From Orientallactaga sibirica (Eukaryota; Chordata; Mammalia; Rodentia; Dipodidae), in contig JAEOAD010000029.1 in NCBI GenBank assembly GCA_036365145.1, forward strand, positions 25,413,001 through 25,477,000: DNA of 64,000 nt. Direction: 5' to 3'. Under the pieces are notes generated by a model, which had not been told where the DNA came from, searched no databases, and saw only the letters and a program-made list of their open reading frames with translations. This document shows, in pieces, positions 45,001 through 57,247 of the stretch (position 1 is its first letter; each line of letters begins with the position of its first letter). The translations under genes and the position numbers were made by a program.

Positions 45001-45647
45001 TATTTTAAAGTAGAAAACAGCCAATTGAAAATTTATAAAATAGTCCCTAAAACATTCCACCTCAGTGTAGTTAATAGAAATGAGATGTATTTCTGATCAG
45101 TCTCTATTTCTTGTGTATGCAGAGAAACACACACATACACACACATTCAAAGGGAGAGTGTCAAATAACTTAAAGGAGTAGCTAGCTATCAGCAAGTATA
45201 AAATTGAACTGGAGCCTGGCAGTATACAGCAAAACGGTCCTAAAACCAAGCATCTTTCTTTTCCCAAATGCACTAAGGTAAAACTGAAAATTGACACAGC
45301 TACAAAGTACACTGAAAAAGGCCAACACCAAGAAGCACAGATGTTTTCATAACCACTAAGCATCGAAGATGCACTGGCTAGGAGACAGAGAGGGAGAACA
45401 TCCACGCTGTGCTGGGCTTGGCAACAAGACATAATTCATTAGGCTGTCTTCCCTTGCAGAGGCGCCTTACCAGCCCAAGATGCTATGAGCAAGAGCTACA
45501 AAAGCTATTCACAGACTTTGTTTGAAGTAATATTTATACTTGTATAACTTGGAGTCAGCTGTAGAGAAGCTGATCTCAAAAGCTCAAAAATAACCATGCA
45601 GGCCAGGTATAAATCCATTATCTCAGGGACCTAGTACTACTGATTTC
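45001..45647. other. No gene; unclassified DNA
   Basis: The 111-codon minus frame at 45097-45432 is Cys/Ser/Leu-rich with no family signature and no supporting context. Confidence 0.45.
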
Positions 45648-45663
45648 AAAAAGACCATGCTTA

Positions 45664-45854
45664 GGCTGGGGAAATGGCTTAGTGGTTTAGGCATTTGCCT
45701 GCAAATCCTAAGGACCCTGGTTTGATTCCCCAGGACCCACGTAAGTCAGATGCACAAGGGAGGCATGCGTCTGGAGTTCGTTTGCAGTGGCTGGAGGCCC
45801 TGACATGCTCATTCTCTTTCTCTCTGCCTCTTTCCTGCCCCCCCTCAAATCAAA

Positions 45855-45889
<35 letters not shown>

Positions 45890-45896
45890 AATATTT
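45664..45896 (+). mobile_element. DIP-like SINE, short form
   Basis: TSD aaaaagaccatgctta at 45648-45663 and 45897-45912 (16 bp, exact). Head 'ggctggggaaatggcttagt', tail (AAAT)n at 45853-45890. Confidence 0.96.
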
Positions 45897-45912
45897 AAAA
45901 AGACCATGCTTA

Positions 45913-46458
45913 ATATATTTGTACACAGTAAAATTGACTCAAAAGCCTATTTTGCCATAAAAGTCAATTTTTCCTTTCCTAATACCTGGTGTATATGAAA
46001 ACCCAGGTTTATAGCATTATATGCCCAATAGCAACAAAAAAATAAAAGGCTTTCATATTCAAAACAGTCATTAAAGCATGATTCACATATAAACTGTGTT
46101 CATGTTCACTGCCAATGGTTTATGTGTGTACAATAAACTACTCAGATGAACATTTTGAGGGTCTTATCATTCAAATATATAACTTCTATTGTTTTACAAT
46201 GACCCTTCTTAAAAATTACTTTTACTGAAAAACCTTCTTTTCTTTTTTTATGTCCACCCTTCTTGTACTTCCCCTATGATGTCTAACACCTTGTCTAACT
46301 CTAGAATATTTTAAGAAATTTTCAGACTGGAATCTTGGTATTCATTCAAATTTAGAATCTCACATATGCCTTGTATCCCTGGATGAAGCAGTCCAAAACA
46401 CATGCTCATTTCCCCTGCCTGTACTATTGAAGAGTGCTCACCAGGGTGTTAAGAAGAA
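45913..46458. other. No gene; unclassified DNA
   Basis: No repeat family recognised. Confidence 0.5.
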
Positions 46459-46597
46459 TGTAGCAGACAGCTTCAGGTTCGCTGAGATGAGCTCCCAGAC
46501 CAGGCACAGTTATGGAAGAAAGAATATCTATTGAAGCTTACAGATCCAGGGTAAGTTCCATAGTGGCAGAAGAAGCTGGCCTGCTTCACAAGTCCAA

Positions 46598-46642
<45 letters not shown>

Positions 46643-46881
46643 AAGAAAAGCACAAGCTGAAAAACCAAAAGCCAAAAGCCACACAGCACAGCACATTTCA
46701 GGAACTCCAGCAAGGCACAGTTTGCATATCTTTAGAATGGAATCTCAAATCCATCACCACACCTTGGGCTGGACCCTAAGATTCAACCAGTGTTACTGCC
46801 TCCAGCCAGGTGGCTACAGATGCAAACTACAAACTAATAAAATACTGAGTATATCGGGGGCCATCTATTCAAACTACCACA
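46459..46881 (-). mobile_element. ORR1-like MaLR LTR (3' LTR position)
   Basis: Antisense 'tgtggtagtttgaatagatg' at the right edge and 'ctgtctgctaca' at the left, so TG...CA ends. A (GA)n run at 46601-46640 lies inside. It joins directly to a MaLR-internal segment on the right. Confidence 0.88.
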
Positions 46882-47891
46882 AGCAACTTGAACATAAACA
46901 TTCACACTACAAAAGGTGGCATTGGGCATAGCAAAGAAATATTCAGCCAATACAAGATTTAAAACAAACAGGGCAAATATCAAACACTGTAGCTCCAAGT
47001 CCAACAACTCTACCCAGTGACAAGTTTAAATGTCTGAAAATCCTAACCAATGATGATTCTCTGGAGTTCAAATTTTTCTCCTCCAGTGAGGCTACTCACA
47101 GACCCAGAGAACTTCATCTGGTGCCAGCAGCTCTCCTTGGCAGCCATTCCATAGTCCTTGCCTGTCCATTGGACCTGTACAGCAACTCACAGTTCATTCT
47201 CATGGCTCCAATGGACCTCCAACACAGATAATTCAACAAGCCTGCCTTACAGTGCTCATGACCATCTCCAAAAACCAAAACCATGCTGCAAATTCAATGA
47301 CCTTCTCTTTCCTGCATTTGTTATATTCCATAGTACCAGGTGGGCTACCAATTTGTTAATTCAGGAGGGACGTAAATATGGCTTTGAAGAGGAGGACACT
47401 CCATGAACATTTAGGCTGCTTCATAAGAGTCTTCATTCTTCCAGTTGTCTCAGTGCATATCAGCTGGCCCAATCTCATGGTTGTAATCTCTCAAACAAGT
47501 GTAGCTGAAAGGGCAGTAATTTCAGCCCAAAGATTTCATTTCTTTCTGTGCTATATATCTCTGTTCATAGCAGTCCATTTCTATACAATGCAACACTGCA
47601 CAAGTTCTCATAGCACAGGCATAGCAGTAAGCTTTTCAATAAGCTGTTTCTAGCTCAGTCCAAGCAAAACTCTTTTTTTCCCCTCTATAAGCCAATCCTC
47701 ACAGTCCTTAATTCTTACTGCATCCAGGTCTTTCCACTCTTACCATAGTAGTCCTCCAAGCTGTCCTTACAGCACTGCAAGACATATCTTAGGATAAGGT
47801 TTCAAATTTTTCCTTCAAATCAGTTCCAAATATCCAAAGCCACACAGTCAAGTTTCTAGCATCAACACCCCACTTCTCAGAACCAATTTAC
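46882..47891 (-). mobile_element. MaLR internal region
   Basis: About 1 kb between two LTRs. Next to the right LTR the minus strand reads 'taaattggttctgagaagtg' then 'gggtgttgatgctagaaact', the typical start of a MaLR internal sequence. MaLR elements are non-autonomous ERVL relatives with little coding capacity. No frame here looks functional. Confidence 0.75.
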
Positions 47892-48235
47892 TGTGGCAGT
47901 CAGCTTCACATTGCTGGCAGAAAACACCCAACCAAGAACACCTTATAGGAGGAAAGGATTTATTTTGGCTTACAGACTTGAGGGAAAACTCCATGGATGG
48001 CAGGGGAAAATGATGGCATGAGCAGAGGCTGGCTATCACCTCCTGGCCAACATAGGTGGACAAGAGCAGCAGGAGAATGTGACAAACACTGGCAAGGAGA
48101 AGCTGGCTATAACACCCATAAGCCAAAACCTAACAATACAATGCCTTCAGAAGGATCCAATTTCCAAACTGCTACCAGCTTGGACCTAGCATTCCAAACA
48201 CATTAGTTTGTGGGAGACACCTGAATCAAACCACA
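47892..48235 (-). mobile_element. MT-like MaLR LTR (5' LTR position)
   Basis: Antisense starts 'tgtggtttgattcaggtgtc' and ends 'gaagctgactgccaca'. It has 'gtaagccaaaataaatcctt' (AATAAA). Same family as the split LTR at 28947-29719 but not as its partner at 46459. Confidence 0.88.
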
Positions 48236-48439
48236 TTCACACCTGGCCCCAATTTTCAATGTCCCCATAGTTTTTATCAGTGTCAATGTTGTTGAAATTT
48301 CCCATAGTGCACAGTCTTTTAACTGAGCCATAATGCCAAGCAATGCAGAGAAGAAATGTCAGCATGAGTATATCCTGCAGTGTTATGCTTACTGCTGTGA
48401 AAATGTGTGTGCATTTTCTGTACCATGCTTCACTGCTGG

Positions 48440-48537
48440 AAAATAGAGGTTGAGATTTGGGTACCAGCCTACTTTCTGCTTCACTGTAAGTTGATGACTT
48501 TGGACAATTTGTATATTTTCTCTGGGCTTCAGTTTTT
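48440..48537 (+). mobile_element. MIR SINE fragment
   Basis: 'tactttctgcttcactgtaa', 'gatgactttggacaatttgt' and 'tctctgggcttcagtttttg' match the central MIR core in sense orientation. Confidence 0.65.
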
Positions 48538-48875
48538 GGTACCAGCACAAGGGCAAAGGAGATAGACACAGAGAACACTCAACTCCTACCAAATCAGATA
48601 TCCAGAGACACAGAGATTCCCAAGACTTCATCACTGAAATAGACCTAAAATGAACCCAACATGGCTCAGGGAAATTCATAGAAGAGGGGATGGAAAGATC
48701 GTTAGAGCCATGAGTTGGGTCCTTATGCACAGAGTCATTACCTCTCCCACATAACTGATGGCTACTGCCATAAGGCAAGACCCACATTACCCATGGGGGA
48801 GGACAGGGAGAAGGCTAACGATGGTACCATCATGGCTTTATATATACTATATACATGACTAATAAAAAGAAGATG
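48538..48875 (+). mobile_element. L1 3' UTR fragment
   Basis: 'tatccagagacacagagatt', 'catggctcagggaaattcat', 'gaaagatcgttagagccatg', ending at 'actaataaaaagaagatg'. Sense version of the family at 8226, 13083 and 21655. Confidence 0.78.
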
Positions 48876-49408
48876 AAAGGACTTCCATCTCCCTAATGTC
48901 TGCAGTTTTGCTTAAGTAGCAGTTGCTCATCATAGCACTTTATCAGGTAATCTTCCCATAGGTAAATGGCTGTACTCAGTGAATGGCCATATCTTTAACT
49001 TCCAAAGCTTAATTAGTAAAATCTCCTCAACAGTCCTATAAACTATTTCCAACCCATTCTTTCCAAGAAGAAAGTATACAACTCATATATTACAAATTAA
49101 CCAGGTAATATAACTCTTGCCCCCCAAATTATTGTTTTATTATATTATTTTTATGGAAAAAAATGAACAGTATAAACATTTATATCAAACTGATTTATTA
49201 TGCTTTTTATAGTCTTAGAAAATATCTTATATAAATAAAAGTAATAAAATCATGAAAGATATTTATTTATTACATATTATGTATGGAGGGAATCTGAAAT
49301 TTTCTAAATACCTAGTGAATACTGAAGTAGTCTGGCTTACAGAGTTGATAGTTATATATCCACTGAAAAGTCCCTATGTCAGGAAATGTTATTAAAATGT
49401 TAAAATCA
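48876..49408. other. No gene; AT-rich
   Basis: No repeat family recognised. Confidence 0.5.
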
Positions 49409-49626
49409 GGGTTGGAGGAATGGCTTAGCAATTAAGGTATTTTCCTGCAAAGCCAAAGAAAGGACCCAGGTTCAATTCCCCAGGACCCATGTTAGCCAGA
49501 TGCCCAAGGGGGTACATGCATCTGGAGTTCCTTTGCAGTGGCTGGAGGCCCTGGCACACCATTCTCTTTCTCCCTCTTTCTCTGTCAAATAAATAAAATA
49601 AATAAAAATAAATAAAATTAAACATG
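49409..49626 (+). mobile_element. DIP-like SINE, short form
   Basis: 'gggttggaggaatggcttag', 'ggttcaattccccaggaccc', CT-rich run, AAATA tail. Confidence 0.9.
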
Positions 49627-49857
49627 TTTATAAACTACATTAAAATCAAAACAAAATAGTATTCACAGATTGTTAAGGTAATAATGTAAAATATATACTG
49701 TATATAATATACATTTTGATATGTATACATATACAAAATTAAATATATTAAAAGTATATATACATTAAACATGCTAACATATGCACATATGTATTTGGGT
49801 ATATTTGTAAATACACATACTGTACATGTAGATAGTATATATTGTGTATATAATATG
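49627..49857. repeat. TA/CA-rich low-complexity sequence
   Basis: 'atatatactgtatataatat' and similar alternating purine-pyrimidine text. No unit is regular enough to call a microsatellite. Confidence 0.6.
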
Positions 49858-50075
49858 TATTGGCTACTTATTGTCATGCAGTAGGCCAGCTACTTTAAAT
49901 GCATTATATAAGATCCTCATGTAAAAATCACGAGTTAATTTCTAGCTTGTATTCTAGGATAGCCTTGGAGAGGTTGTCATCTCAGAGCACAATTAGAAGC
50001 CCAGTAGCTGAAAAATAAGTAAGACGTGAGACTTGAAATCAAGTCTGACTCAGTATGAATGCTAACCTGCACACA
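49858..50075 (-). mobile_element. MIR SINE
   Basis: 'gctactttaaatgcattata', 'taagatcctcatg', 'tagaagcccagtagctgaaa', 'agacttgaaatcaagtctga' follow antisense MIR order. Confidence 0.65.
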
Positions 50076-50671
50076 GCCCAATCTCTAGGATCTATAGGAA
50101 TTTATTTAAGCTAAAAGATGCCCAATGCAAAGTCAGGAGCAGTTACATCACTGTTTGATTTAAGCTTATGTCTCACTCATGAATTTTTGTTTATTTGTTT
50201 GCTTTTTGTTCTTTCATTTTTAGTGTCTCATGTAGCTCAGGCTAGCCTTACTCACTAAGTGAGACCAGCCCTGAATTCCTGATCCTCCCACCCCCATTCC
50301 CAAGTCCTGGTAAAATTAACCAATGAACATCACTAACAGCTGGCTTTAACTTGTACATTTAAACATGTCTGCAGAAATCCCTAGAATCTGGCATCTGTGA
50401 CAGTGCTATAGCTGCTGCTGCTTGTGACTGAGTATTTTCTGGGGTGTTGACCCTGGCTCTCTTCCTCACCTGACTGAAATAAATAAACCTAACTTTCCTC
50501 ATCAACTTCTGTCCTCTGGGCTATCACCTAGAATGAATTCCTATTTAAAGTGGCATTAACTTGTACTATAAAATGAAAATGATGATAATTCTATTGTTTA
50601 GATTTTGTTGCACAGGATGTGACAGAAAACATTTTAATTGTGAATTTGGTGCATTAAACTGGGTTTCTCTA
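50076..50671. other. No gene; possible LTR end and weak B1-like piece
   Basis: 'gctcaggctagccttactca' near 50235 is weakly B1-like. 'gaaataaataaacctaactt' near 50477 carries AATAAA and could be an LTR end. Neither is firm. Confidence 0.35.
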
Positions 50672-50782
50672 TGTCCAAATAAGAATATCTACCTCAAAGA
50701 AATTTTGTGAAAATTAAACAAGTAATAGTTTATGTCAATGTGCTGATAATATCTAGAAGTCCATAAACATTAATTTTTGAAT
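50672..50782 (+). mobile_element. MIR SINE, 3' part
   Basis: 'aatatctacctcaaagaaat', 'tttgtgaaaattaaacaagt' and 'cataaacattaatttttg' match the MIR 3' region in sense orientation. Confidence 0.6.
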
Positions 50783-52322
50783 GCTATTAAATTAATCAGT
50801 AAATGAACATATACACAATAATATAAAACAAATAGGGCTATACCTGACCTATAATAAAGCTATTTAGCTATTTTAAAAAATTCTTTTACTTTCCCCTCTG
50901 TTAAGTTTCATGTAGATAGTCACAGTGTTTGGGATAATTTTGAGCAGTATACCTTTCACAATTTAAGTTTATTATTTATCCCTTTTCAGTGCAGCTGAAA
51001 TCTTTGCTGGCTAGATCACATAGTGTTCTGCCAGCCACATCCGTAACTGGCTTCACAGCTGCCTCTACAGCCACACACGAGGGAGTATGAATGGCCTCTC
51101 TGTTTACTAACTACAAATCTGCTGCCCTGAGAAGGTAATTTGAGAATAATGAACACTCCTTCAAGGTACACACTGAGTCTACTGTAAATTCTTGCCTTTA
51201 AGTTTACTCATCTATCAAACAGAGAAGGAGGGTTTCACCTTATCTTCTGGAAATTGCTGCCAAGTGGATATATTGATTCAGCTGGCCATTTAATGGGGTA
51301 GGTGTCTATTATATTTTACCACATTGGTAAATGGGGCTTATTTAATCCCATTCTCAGTTTAAAAGGTTTCAGCATTGATAAAATCTGCAAAGACAGATGC
51401 ACAATAAATTGTGCTCTTTTAATGGAATTACTACAGAGGATAAAATGCTCAAGAAAGATGCTCACCTCAAAGTGTAAATCGCCTGAGGATTTCTCTACTT
51501 CAAATATATTTTGGAAAAAGTGTGTTGACAAGCTGAATTATTCAGCCCCTGAAAATACAGCTTCTCTTTGAAACAACTGCTTTCCTTGGGTAAAAATAAT
51601 TTGCTTTCAACTAAAGACAATGAGTGGGAAATTACGTACTTCATTTGATTGACTAATCTAGAAATGTGCCTAATGCAAGCAAAACCAAATTAATATTATA
51701 CCTACAGTTTATCCCTTTTTCCTGCATGGAAAACAAGCTAGGTACCTTAAGTTTAAAAGCATGCCAAAGCAACTCTTCCACCCTTCTTTCATGTCAAATG
51801 GTATTTATTCCAATGTACTATATCTGTTTCTGCAATGCTAAATGGATGCTTGATTTCTAATTATTTCATGTATGCATTCCTCACGATACCGCCAATCCTA
51901 TAAGCTTCTTATATGGTTAAATTCACTTTCACATTTGGGCTTCGTGAGGATTGCATCCAAAGTAATGGTTACTAAAAATAGACCCACAATGTCTATATCT
52001 TCACATGCCTACTAATTCTTGTTCATAATGAATGCAGAAAAATATGTAGAAGAGAAAATTGAAGGAATAAAGAAAAAATTAAAATCATTAAAATTGGTTG
52101 TTTTCTTCAGTTGACAGTTTTTTATAGATTGTACTTTGCATATAATTTTATGTTTTGCATTAAGTATCATAACTACTTTCTCATCATCAAAATTTCTTTT
52201 TTACATATTTAAAAGTTTTGTGTTTTCTCTAATTATTGCAGCATAGTTTCAGATATCTACCTTTATTTGTGAATTTCTGCTCTCATAAATATTATCATAG
52301 GAAGTTATCTTAATTTGATATT
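50783..52322. other. No gene; unique DNA, candidate conserved noncoding region
   Basis: No repeats recognised over 1.5 kb. The part at 50990-51600 is less AT-skewed, free of simple repeats and has clustered homeodomain-type TAAT/ATTA cores and E-boxes (cagctg). The open 89-codon frame at 51302-51571 has no family features. Confidence 0.4.
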
Positions 52323-52402
52323 TCTTTTTTTTTTTTTTTTTTTTGGTTTTGCAAGGTAGGGTCTCACTCTGGTCCAGGCTGACCTGGAATTAACTATGTA
52401 GA
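52323..52402 (-). mobile_element. B1 SINE, 5'-truncated
   Basis: T-run, 'caaggtagggtctcactctg', 'gtccaggctgacctggaatt', 'aactatgtag'. Abuts a DIP-like SINE. Confidence 0.88.
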
Positions 52403-52404
52403 TA

Positions 52405-52580
52405 TTTCCTTTTAAAATTGTATTTATTTCTTGGGCACACCAGGGCCTCTAGCCACTGCAAATGAACTTAAGATGCATGCACAACTTTGTGCATCTGACT
52501 TTATGTGGATACAGGGAAATCGAACTGAGTCATTAGGCTTTGCACACAAGTGTGTTAACTGCTGAGTCATCCTTCCAGGC
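52405..52580 (-). mobile_element. DIP-like SINE, short form, decayed
   Basis: 'gccactgcaaatgaacttaa', 'gtgcatctgactttatgtgg', right end 'gctgagtcatccttccaggc'. The pyrimidine tract is almost gone. Confidence 0.8.
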
Positions 52581-53446
52581 AAGTATTTCCTTTTAAGATA
52601 GCTCTTAGTAAGCACTGGAAGATGATTTTCCAAAAATATTATATAGTATTCAATATTATTTGTTATTCAGTACCTAAAAGTCTTTTATAACACATTTGTT
52701 GACATACTAAGTATGGAAACTTGAAACGAACTGGTGTGGCACAAAATTTCAGAGCCTTCAAGCCACAGTGACTAGGGACATACCTGCAGATGAATGAAGT
52801 GACTTGATTATTGCAGTAATAAAGAACCCACACAGCTGAAAACATCAAGTACTAGACTACTTGGGCTTTCCTTGGATGGTTTAGGAGGGGACTAAGGAAA
52901 AACTGGGATTACCTCTAGATTGGATGATGTCAGAAAGCAGGGAAAATGCTGATTTTATATCTTAATAAATATATAGAAAGTATAGAGTATAAGTAAAATT
53001 TTGTTAATAAATAATTGACAAAGACATAGCAATCACTCTTATAGGAAAGAATGAATACTTCACTTGTTTTTTGTTTGTGTTCAGATAAAAACAAGAGACC
53101 TTGTTTTTATTCTATAGAAGGTATGTGTATTTAATATTGACTATCAGAATATCCTTGTCTGAGTCTGGTATTCTATGATGTTATTCACATGGAAAATTAG
53201 AAATATAAAAGCAAAGCTATAAGTAGTGGGCTAGCTTCTGAATGGATAAGGTTGCTTTTCTTTCATAAGGATACATAATGCTTTGACTTTTAACAACTGG
53301 GAAAAATTAAATTCCTATATACATTTGTCCATGGGCTTTTAAGATAAAAATGTTCAATCTCTTGTATTTTAGGTATTGTATGTATGAATGGACTGAAAGG
53401 ACTGGTGTATCATAGTCTCATCAACACTGAGTACACTTGCCTTTAG
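52581..53446. other. No gene; unclassified DNA
   Basis: No repeat family recognised. Confidence 0.5.
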
Positions 53447-53461
53447 AAAGCTTACTTTATT

Positions 53462-53719
53462 GGGCTGGAGAGAAGGCTTAGCAGTTAAGGCACCTGCCTC
53501 CTAAGCCTAAGAATGCTGGTTCCAATCTCCAGCAGTTCCAATCTCCAGGTCCCACGTTTAGCCAGATGCAAAGTGAGGCAAGAGCACAATGCCGCACTTG
53601 ACCACAAGGGGGCACACATATCTGGATTTCGTTCACAGCAGCTGAGATGCACCCATCTCTATCTGTCTGCCTCTCCCCTCTCTCTGTCTCTCTCTGTGTC
53701 TCTCTCAAAAAAAAAAAAA

Positions 53720-53770
<51 letters not shown>
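53462..53770 (+). mobile_element. DIP-like SINE, long form, with head duplication
   Basis: TSD aaa(g/a)cttactttatt at 53447-53461 and 53771-53785. 'ccaatctccag' is duplicated (53522-53545). The A-tail has grown into (GAAA)n at 53718-53770. Confidence 0.95.
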
Positions 53771-53771
<1 letters not shown>

Positions 53772-53785
53772 AAACTTACTTTATT

Positions 53786-54714
53786 AATTATTATGTGTGA
53801 TTACTAACAGGATGCCCATTAGTGCAGTTCTAATATTGGAATATAGTATCATAACAGTTACAGTCCATGGTCTCTGCTCCCTGTATGGCTCCCCTATTCA
53901 TGATCTCTGTCTATACTCATTTTGAGTAGTAAACCAGCCTTCTCATAGTCATTTCATTCATTTTTTACTCTAAGTTCTATCGATGAGTTTTGGGAGAAAT
54001 AGTTAGAACCAGAAGAGGCATAAAGAAGAAATGAGATTCTGTGTATCTCACCTGCCTATTCTCCAAGAGAAGCATGACTTTGCTGCCCTGTTTGTTAGTT
54101 GTCCCTGAACTTCCCTCATAGCAAAGAATAAAGAAGAGATAACTCCTGTCCCTGTTTTTGCCCATATTACCAGTTGACTTTATAACAGAAGATAATGATG
54201 CTTCATAATTGATTAAATGGTTAAGTTAATCAAAATATTAAACAAATGTTAAAAGGTACTGATTATTTTTCAATGTGTACAAATTATTGAACTAAATAAA
54301 TCATTTTTTTGGGGGGGATCCATGTAGCTACTCAAGGTTCAGAAATTGTATGCTGCCCTAAAATATATATACCTGGTCCTTCAGTGTAACTTCTCCAGCA
54401 TCACACTATTGGGTTTATACCAGGACACCTATAGTGGAAACTTGAAACCTGAAGTGTGTGGCTTTTACTGAAGCAAAAAGTATATATATGTATACTTCTC
54501 CCTTGATCCAGAAAAATGAATCAATTCCTCTTCTAACCATGAACACAGTTAACAGCAGGTCTTGGTAAATATACACATGCTTAGAGTAGCCCTGCAGTTT
54601 TGTAACATGTTAAGATAAGTTCTAACAATGACAGTATGATAATTTTAATATGTGGTTTAGTATTAATGCTTGAATGTATAGAATTATTTTTCTCTGTGAG
54701 CTTTTAAAATATTC
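53786..54714. other. No gene; unclassified DNA
   Basis: No repeat family recognised. A short G-run is at 54311-54318. Confidence 0.5.
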
Positions 54715-54965
54715 TTTTTTATTTTTTTATTTTTTTAAATTTTTTTATTGACAACTTCTATACTTACATACAAAAAATGAATGATATTTCCCTCCCTTCC
54801 CCACATTCCCCTTTAGAACTCCAATCTCCATCATATCCCCTCCCTCTCTCCATTAGTCTCTCTTTTAATTTGATGTCATCATCTTTTTCTTCTATTTTGA
54901 GGGTCTTGTGAAGGTATTGCTAGGCACTGCAAGGTCATGGATATCAAGGTCAATTTTTAAAATAT
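54715..54965 (-). mobile_element. L1 3' end
   Basis: T-rich left end, 'tttattgacaacttctatac', 'atatcccctccctctctcca' and 'ggtattgctaggcactgcaa' are the antisense of an L1 3' UTR terminus. Confidence 0.72.
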
Positions 54966-55489
54966 TCTTATCTGTGAAAAGCTTTCAGAGCATGCATTTA
55001 AAGTTATAAAAATAAAGTTATAAAAATAGCAATTTTCCTTTATCTTCACACACCTTGGACTATAGGTAAATTAAGGAAGGAAAGGTATACTATGGTATTT
55101 AGGAAATGACTTTATCTCAGTGCCTCCTTTTAGAAACATGGTGAGAGCCTATGTTGATGCAATGCAGAATGAAATGCTTAAAGAACATTTTGTGTTTCTT
55201 AAGTTACCAAATGAAACTAATGGGTGACAGTGAGAATATGAAAGGTGAAGATGCAGAAATGATTTAGAATAATTGTGAGAACTAAGGTAATAAATATGTA
55301 TGTCATAGTGGGCAATACAAGAAAGAAGACACAGATTTAATAACCAAAACCTGTTAATGAAATCTTGAACTAAAGGTACACCAGGGACACTCAGGGATAA
55401 ATGACTCAGATGACTTATCTACTCAGATATTTTTCATGGATTCATAGAGTAAACATTTGCTTGGTATTGCAGGTGTTCCTTAAAAAATA
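54966..55489. other. No gene; unclassified DNA
   Basis: Contains a perfect 15-bp local repeat (aaagttataaaaata, 55000-55027 region). Otherwise unremarkable. Confidence 0.5.
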
Positions 55490-56215
55490 CCCACTGCTCT
55501 TGATTTGGCTAACAGATCCACTCAGTGGAATGGAACTCATTGCTGGAACTGGGAAATAAGTCAAAACCAGGTACAAAAAATGAGCTCAGTCTCCAAGAGC
55601 AAGATACCACCAAATGTGGGCTAGAAGAGAGCCAACACATATAAAATTCCCTCCAAGACATATATGATCATCCCTTCTATCTAGCACTAACTTCTCTCTC
55701 CGTTGGAGAATTTGCCTATCTTTTTTTCAGGTGGACATTGAACCTGAAGGGAGGATCAGCTAACCACACCTCACCAGGGCCCCAGCTGAAACCATAGAAC
55801 AACGCAGGGGAAGGGCAAGAGTTCAGCATTCATGGCGATCACGACACCAGAAAAAGGCTGAAGGAGATAAACACAGAGAACATCCACCTCCAACTAAGCC
55901 AGATATCCAGAGACACAGAGGCTCCCAAAACCTCATCACTGAAACAGAACTAAAATGACCCCAATGTGGCTCAGGGAAACTTGTGGAAGAGGGGGCGGAA
56001 AGATTGTTAGAGTCACAAGTTGGACAAGAGACTGGGGCCTACCCCCCAGAACTCTTGACTAACTTCACAATGCACGACCCACATTCCCCATTGATGAGGG
56101 TCCCTTTGAAAGTGGGAGGACAGGGAGGCAGGGAGGAGGACAATGGAACCAATACTATCAATGTAAAATCAGAATAATGTAAATAAAATATATATATTTA
56201 AAAAAATATCCCAGA
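55490..56215 (+). mobile_element. L1 3' UTR
   Basis: 'tggctcagggaaacttgtgg', 'gagggggcggaaagattgtt', 'agatatccagagacacagag', ending at 'aaataaaatatatatattta'. The closest relative in the window is 48538-48875. Confidence 0.78.
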
Positions 56216-56221
56216 TTCTTT

Positions 56222-56300
56222 TCTTTTTTGAGACATGGGTCTTACGGTGCAGCCCACACTGACCTGGAATTCACAATGTAGACTAAACTCAAGGCAATCC
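56222..56300 (-). mobile_element. B1 SINE fragment, decayed
   Basis: 'tttttgagacatgggtctta', 'cactgacctggaattcacaa', 'tgtagactaaactcaaggca'. An antisense 3' half of B1. Confidence 0.65.
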
Positions 56301-56566
56301 TCTGTGTACAAGCTACCTTTTCTTTTCTTAAGTCATATATCAACTAAATAATTATGAAGGTTTCCCTTTTGCTCCTAATTATGCAAGTCAGTGTTGCCCA
56401 CTTTTTGCCACTGCCATTCATTATTGTATTAGAAGTTCCAGAAAGATGCACAAGACAAAAAGAGGGAAAAAAAGACAAATACACTAAAAAATAAATCCAT
56501 TTGTAATGGCATGGTTTTATACATACAGAGTCACAAAAAAATCATCATATGTATGCATGAGCACAT

Positions 56567-56572
<6 letters not shown>

Positions 56573-56619
<47 letters not shown>
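56573..56619 (+). repeat. (AC)n microsatellite
   Basis: About 23 AC units, the longest dinucleotide run on this side of the window. Confidence 0.97.
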
Positions 56620-56620
<1 letters not shown>

Positions 56621-56766
56621 AAGCCCAGTAATTATTAAAAGAATTGAACACAATTTCAAGGTACAAGTGCAGCATTTGTCAGTTGTGTTTCTATAGCAGT
56701 GACTTGTAAACATATGAAATAATGAAATAATTAGGAATTTATCATTATTCCTAAAATAATTCTATA

Positions 56767-56974
56767 ATATTTTATTTATGAAAGAAAGGGAAGAAGAGAA
56801 AGTGAGCAAGAGAGAATGAGAATGGGCACACCAGGACTTCTTGCTGCAGCAAACAAAATAAAAAACCATGCACCTTTATATGCATCTGGCTTTATGTGGG
56901 TACTGGGGAATTGAACATGGGCTGGTAGGTTTTGCAAGCAAGTGCCTTTAACTACTGAGCCACCATTCTACCCT
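56767..56974 (-). mobile_element. DIP-like SINE, short form, decayed
   Basis: 'aatattttatttatgaaaga' tail, 'gcatctggctttatgtgggt', 'ggggaattgaacatgggctg', right end 'gagccaccattctaccct'. Confidence 0.8.
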
Positions 56975-56975
56975 A

Positions 56976-57035
56976 AAAATAATTTTTTGTGACAGAGTCT
57001 CATGTATCACAGGCTGGCCTCAAACGACATAAGAA
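56976..57035 (-). mobile_element. B1-like fragment
   Basis: 'tgacagagtctcatgtatca' and 'caggctggcctcaaacga' resemble an antisense B1 segment. Short and diverged. Confidence 0.45.
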
Positions 57036-57247
57036 ACCATTTGACCACTACTATGATGCTATAATTTAAAAACCAAAAATAGAAAATACTTGACTATAGG
57101 TCCAAATGGGAAGAAATTAAAGACCCATATGTGCTTAGTAGTAATTTCAAATGATGCAGTCATTTTAAAATATAACAGCAGTGAACTATTTAGTCATCAT
57201 ATGATGTAATATTAGTTATAAATATACACAAAAGAATTGAGATGTGG

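Noticed and set aside
46512..46931. 139-codon plus frame
   Set aside because: It is antisense to a MaLR LTR and includes a (GA)n run; no protein features.
51302..51571. 89-codon plus frame in repeat-free DNA
   Set aside because: Antisense is also partly open (51316-51531), residues show no family pattern, and there is no plausible exon boundary pair; a noncoding element is more likely.
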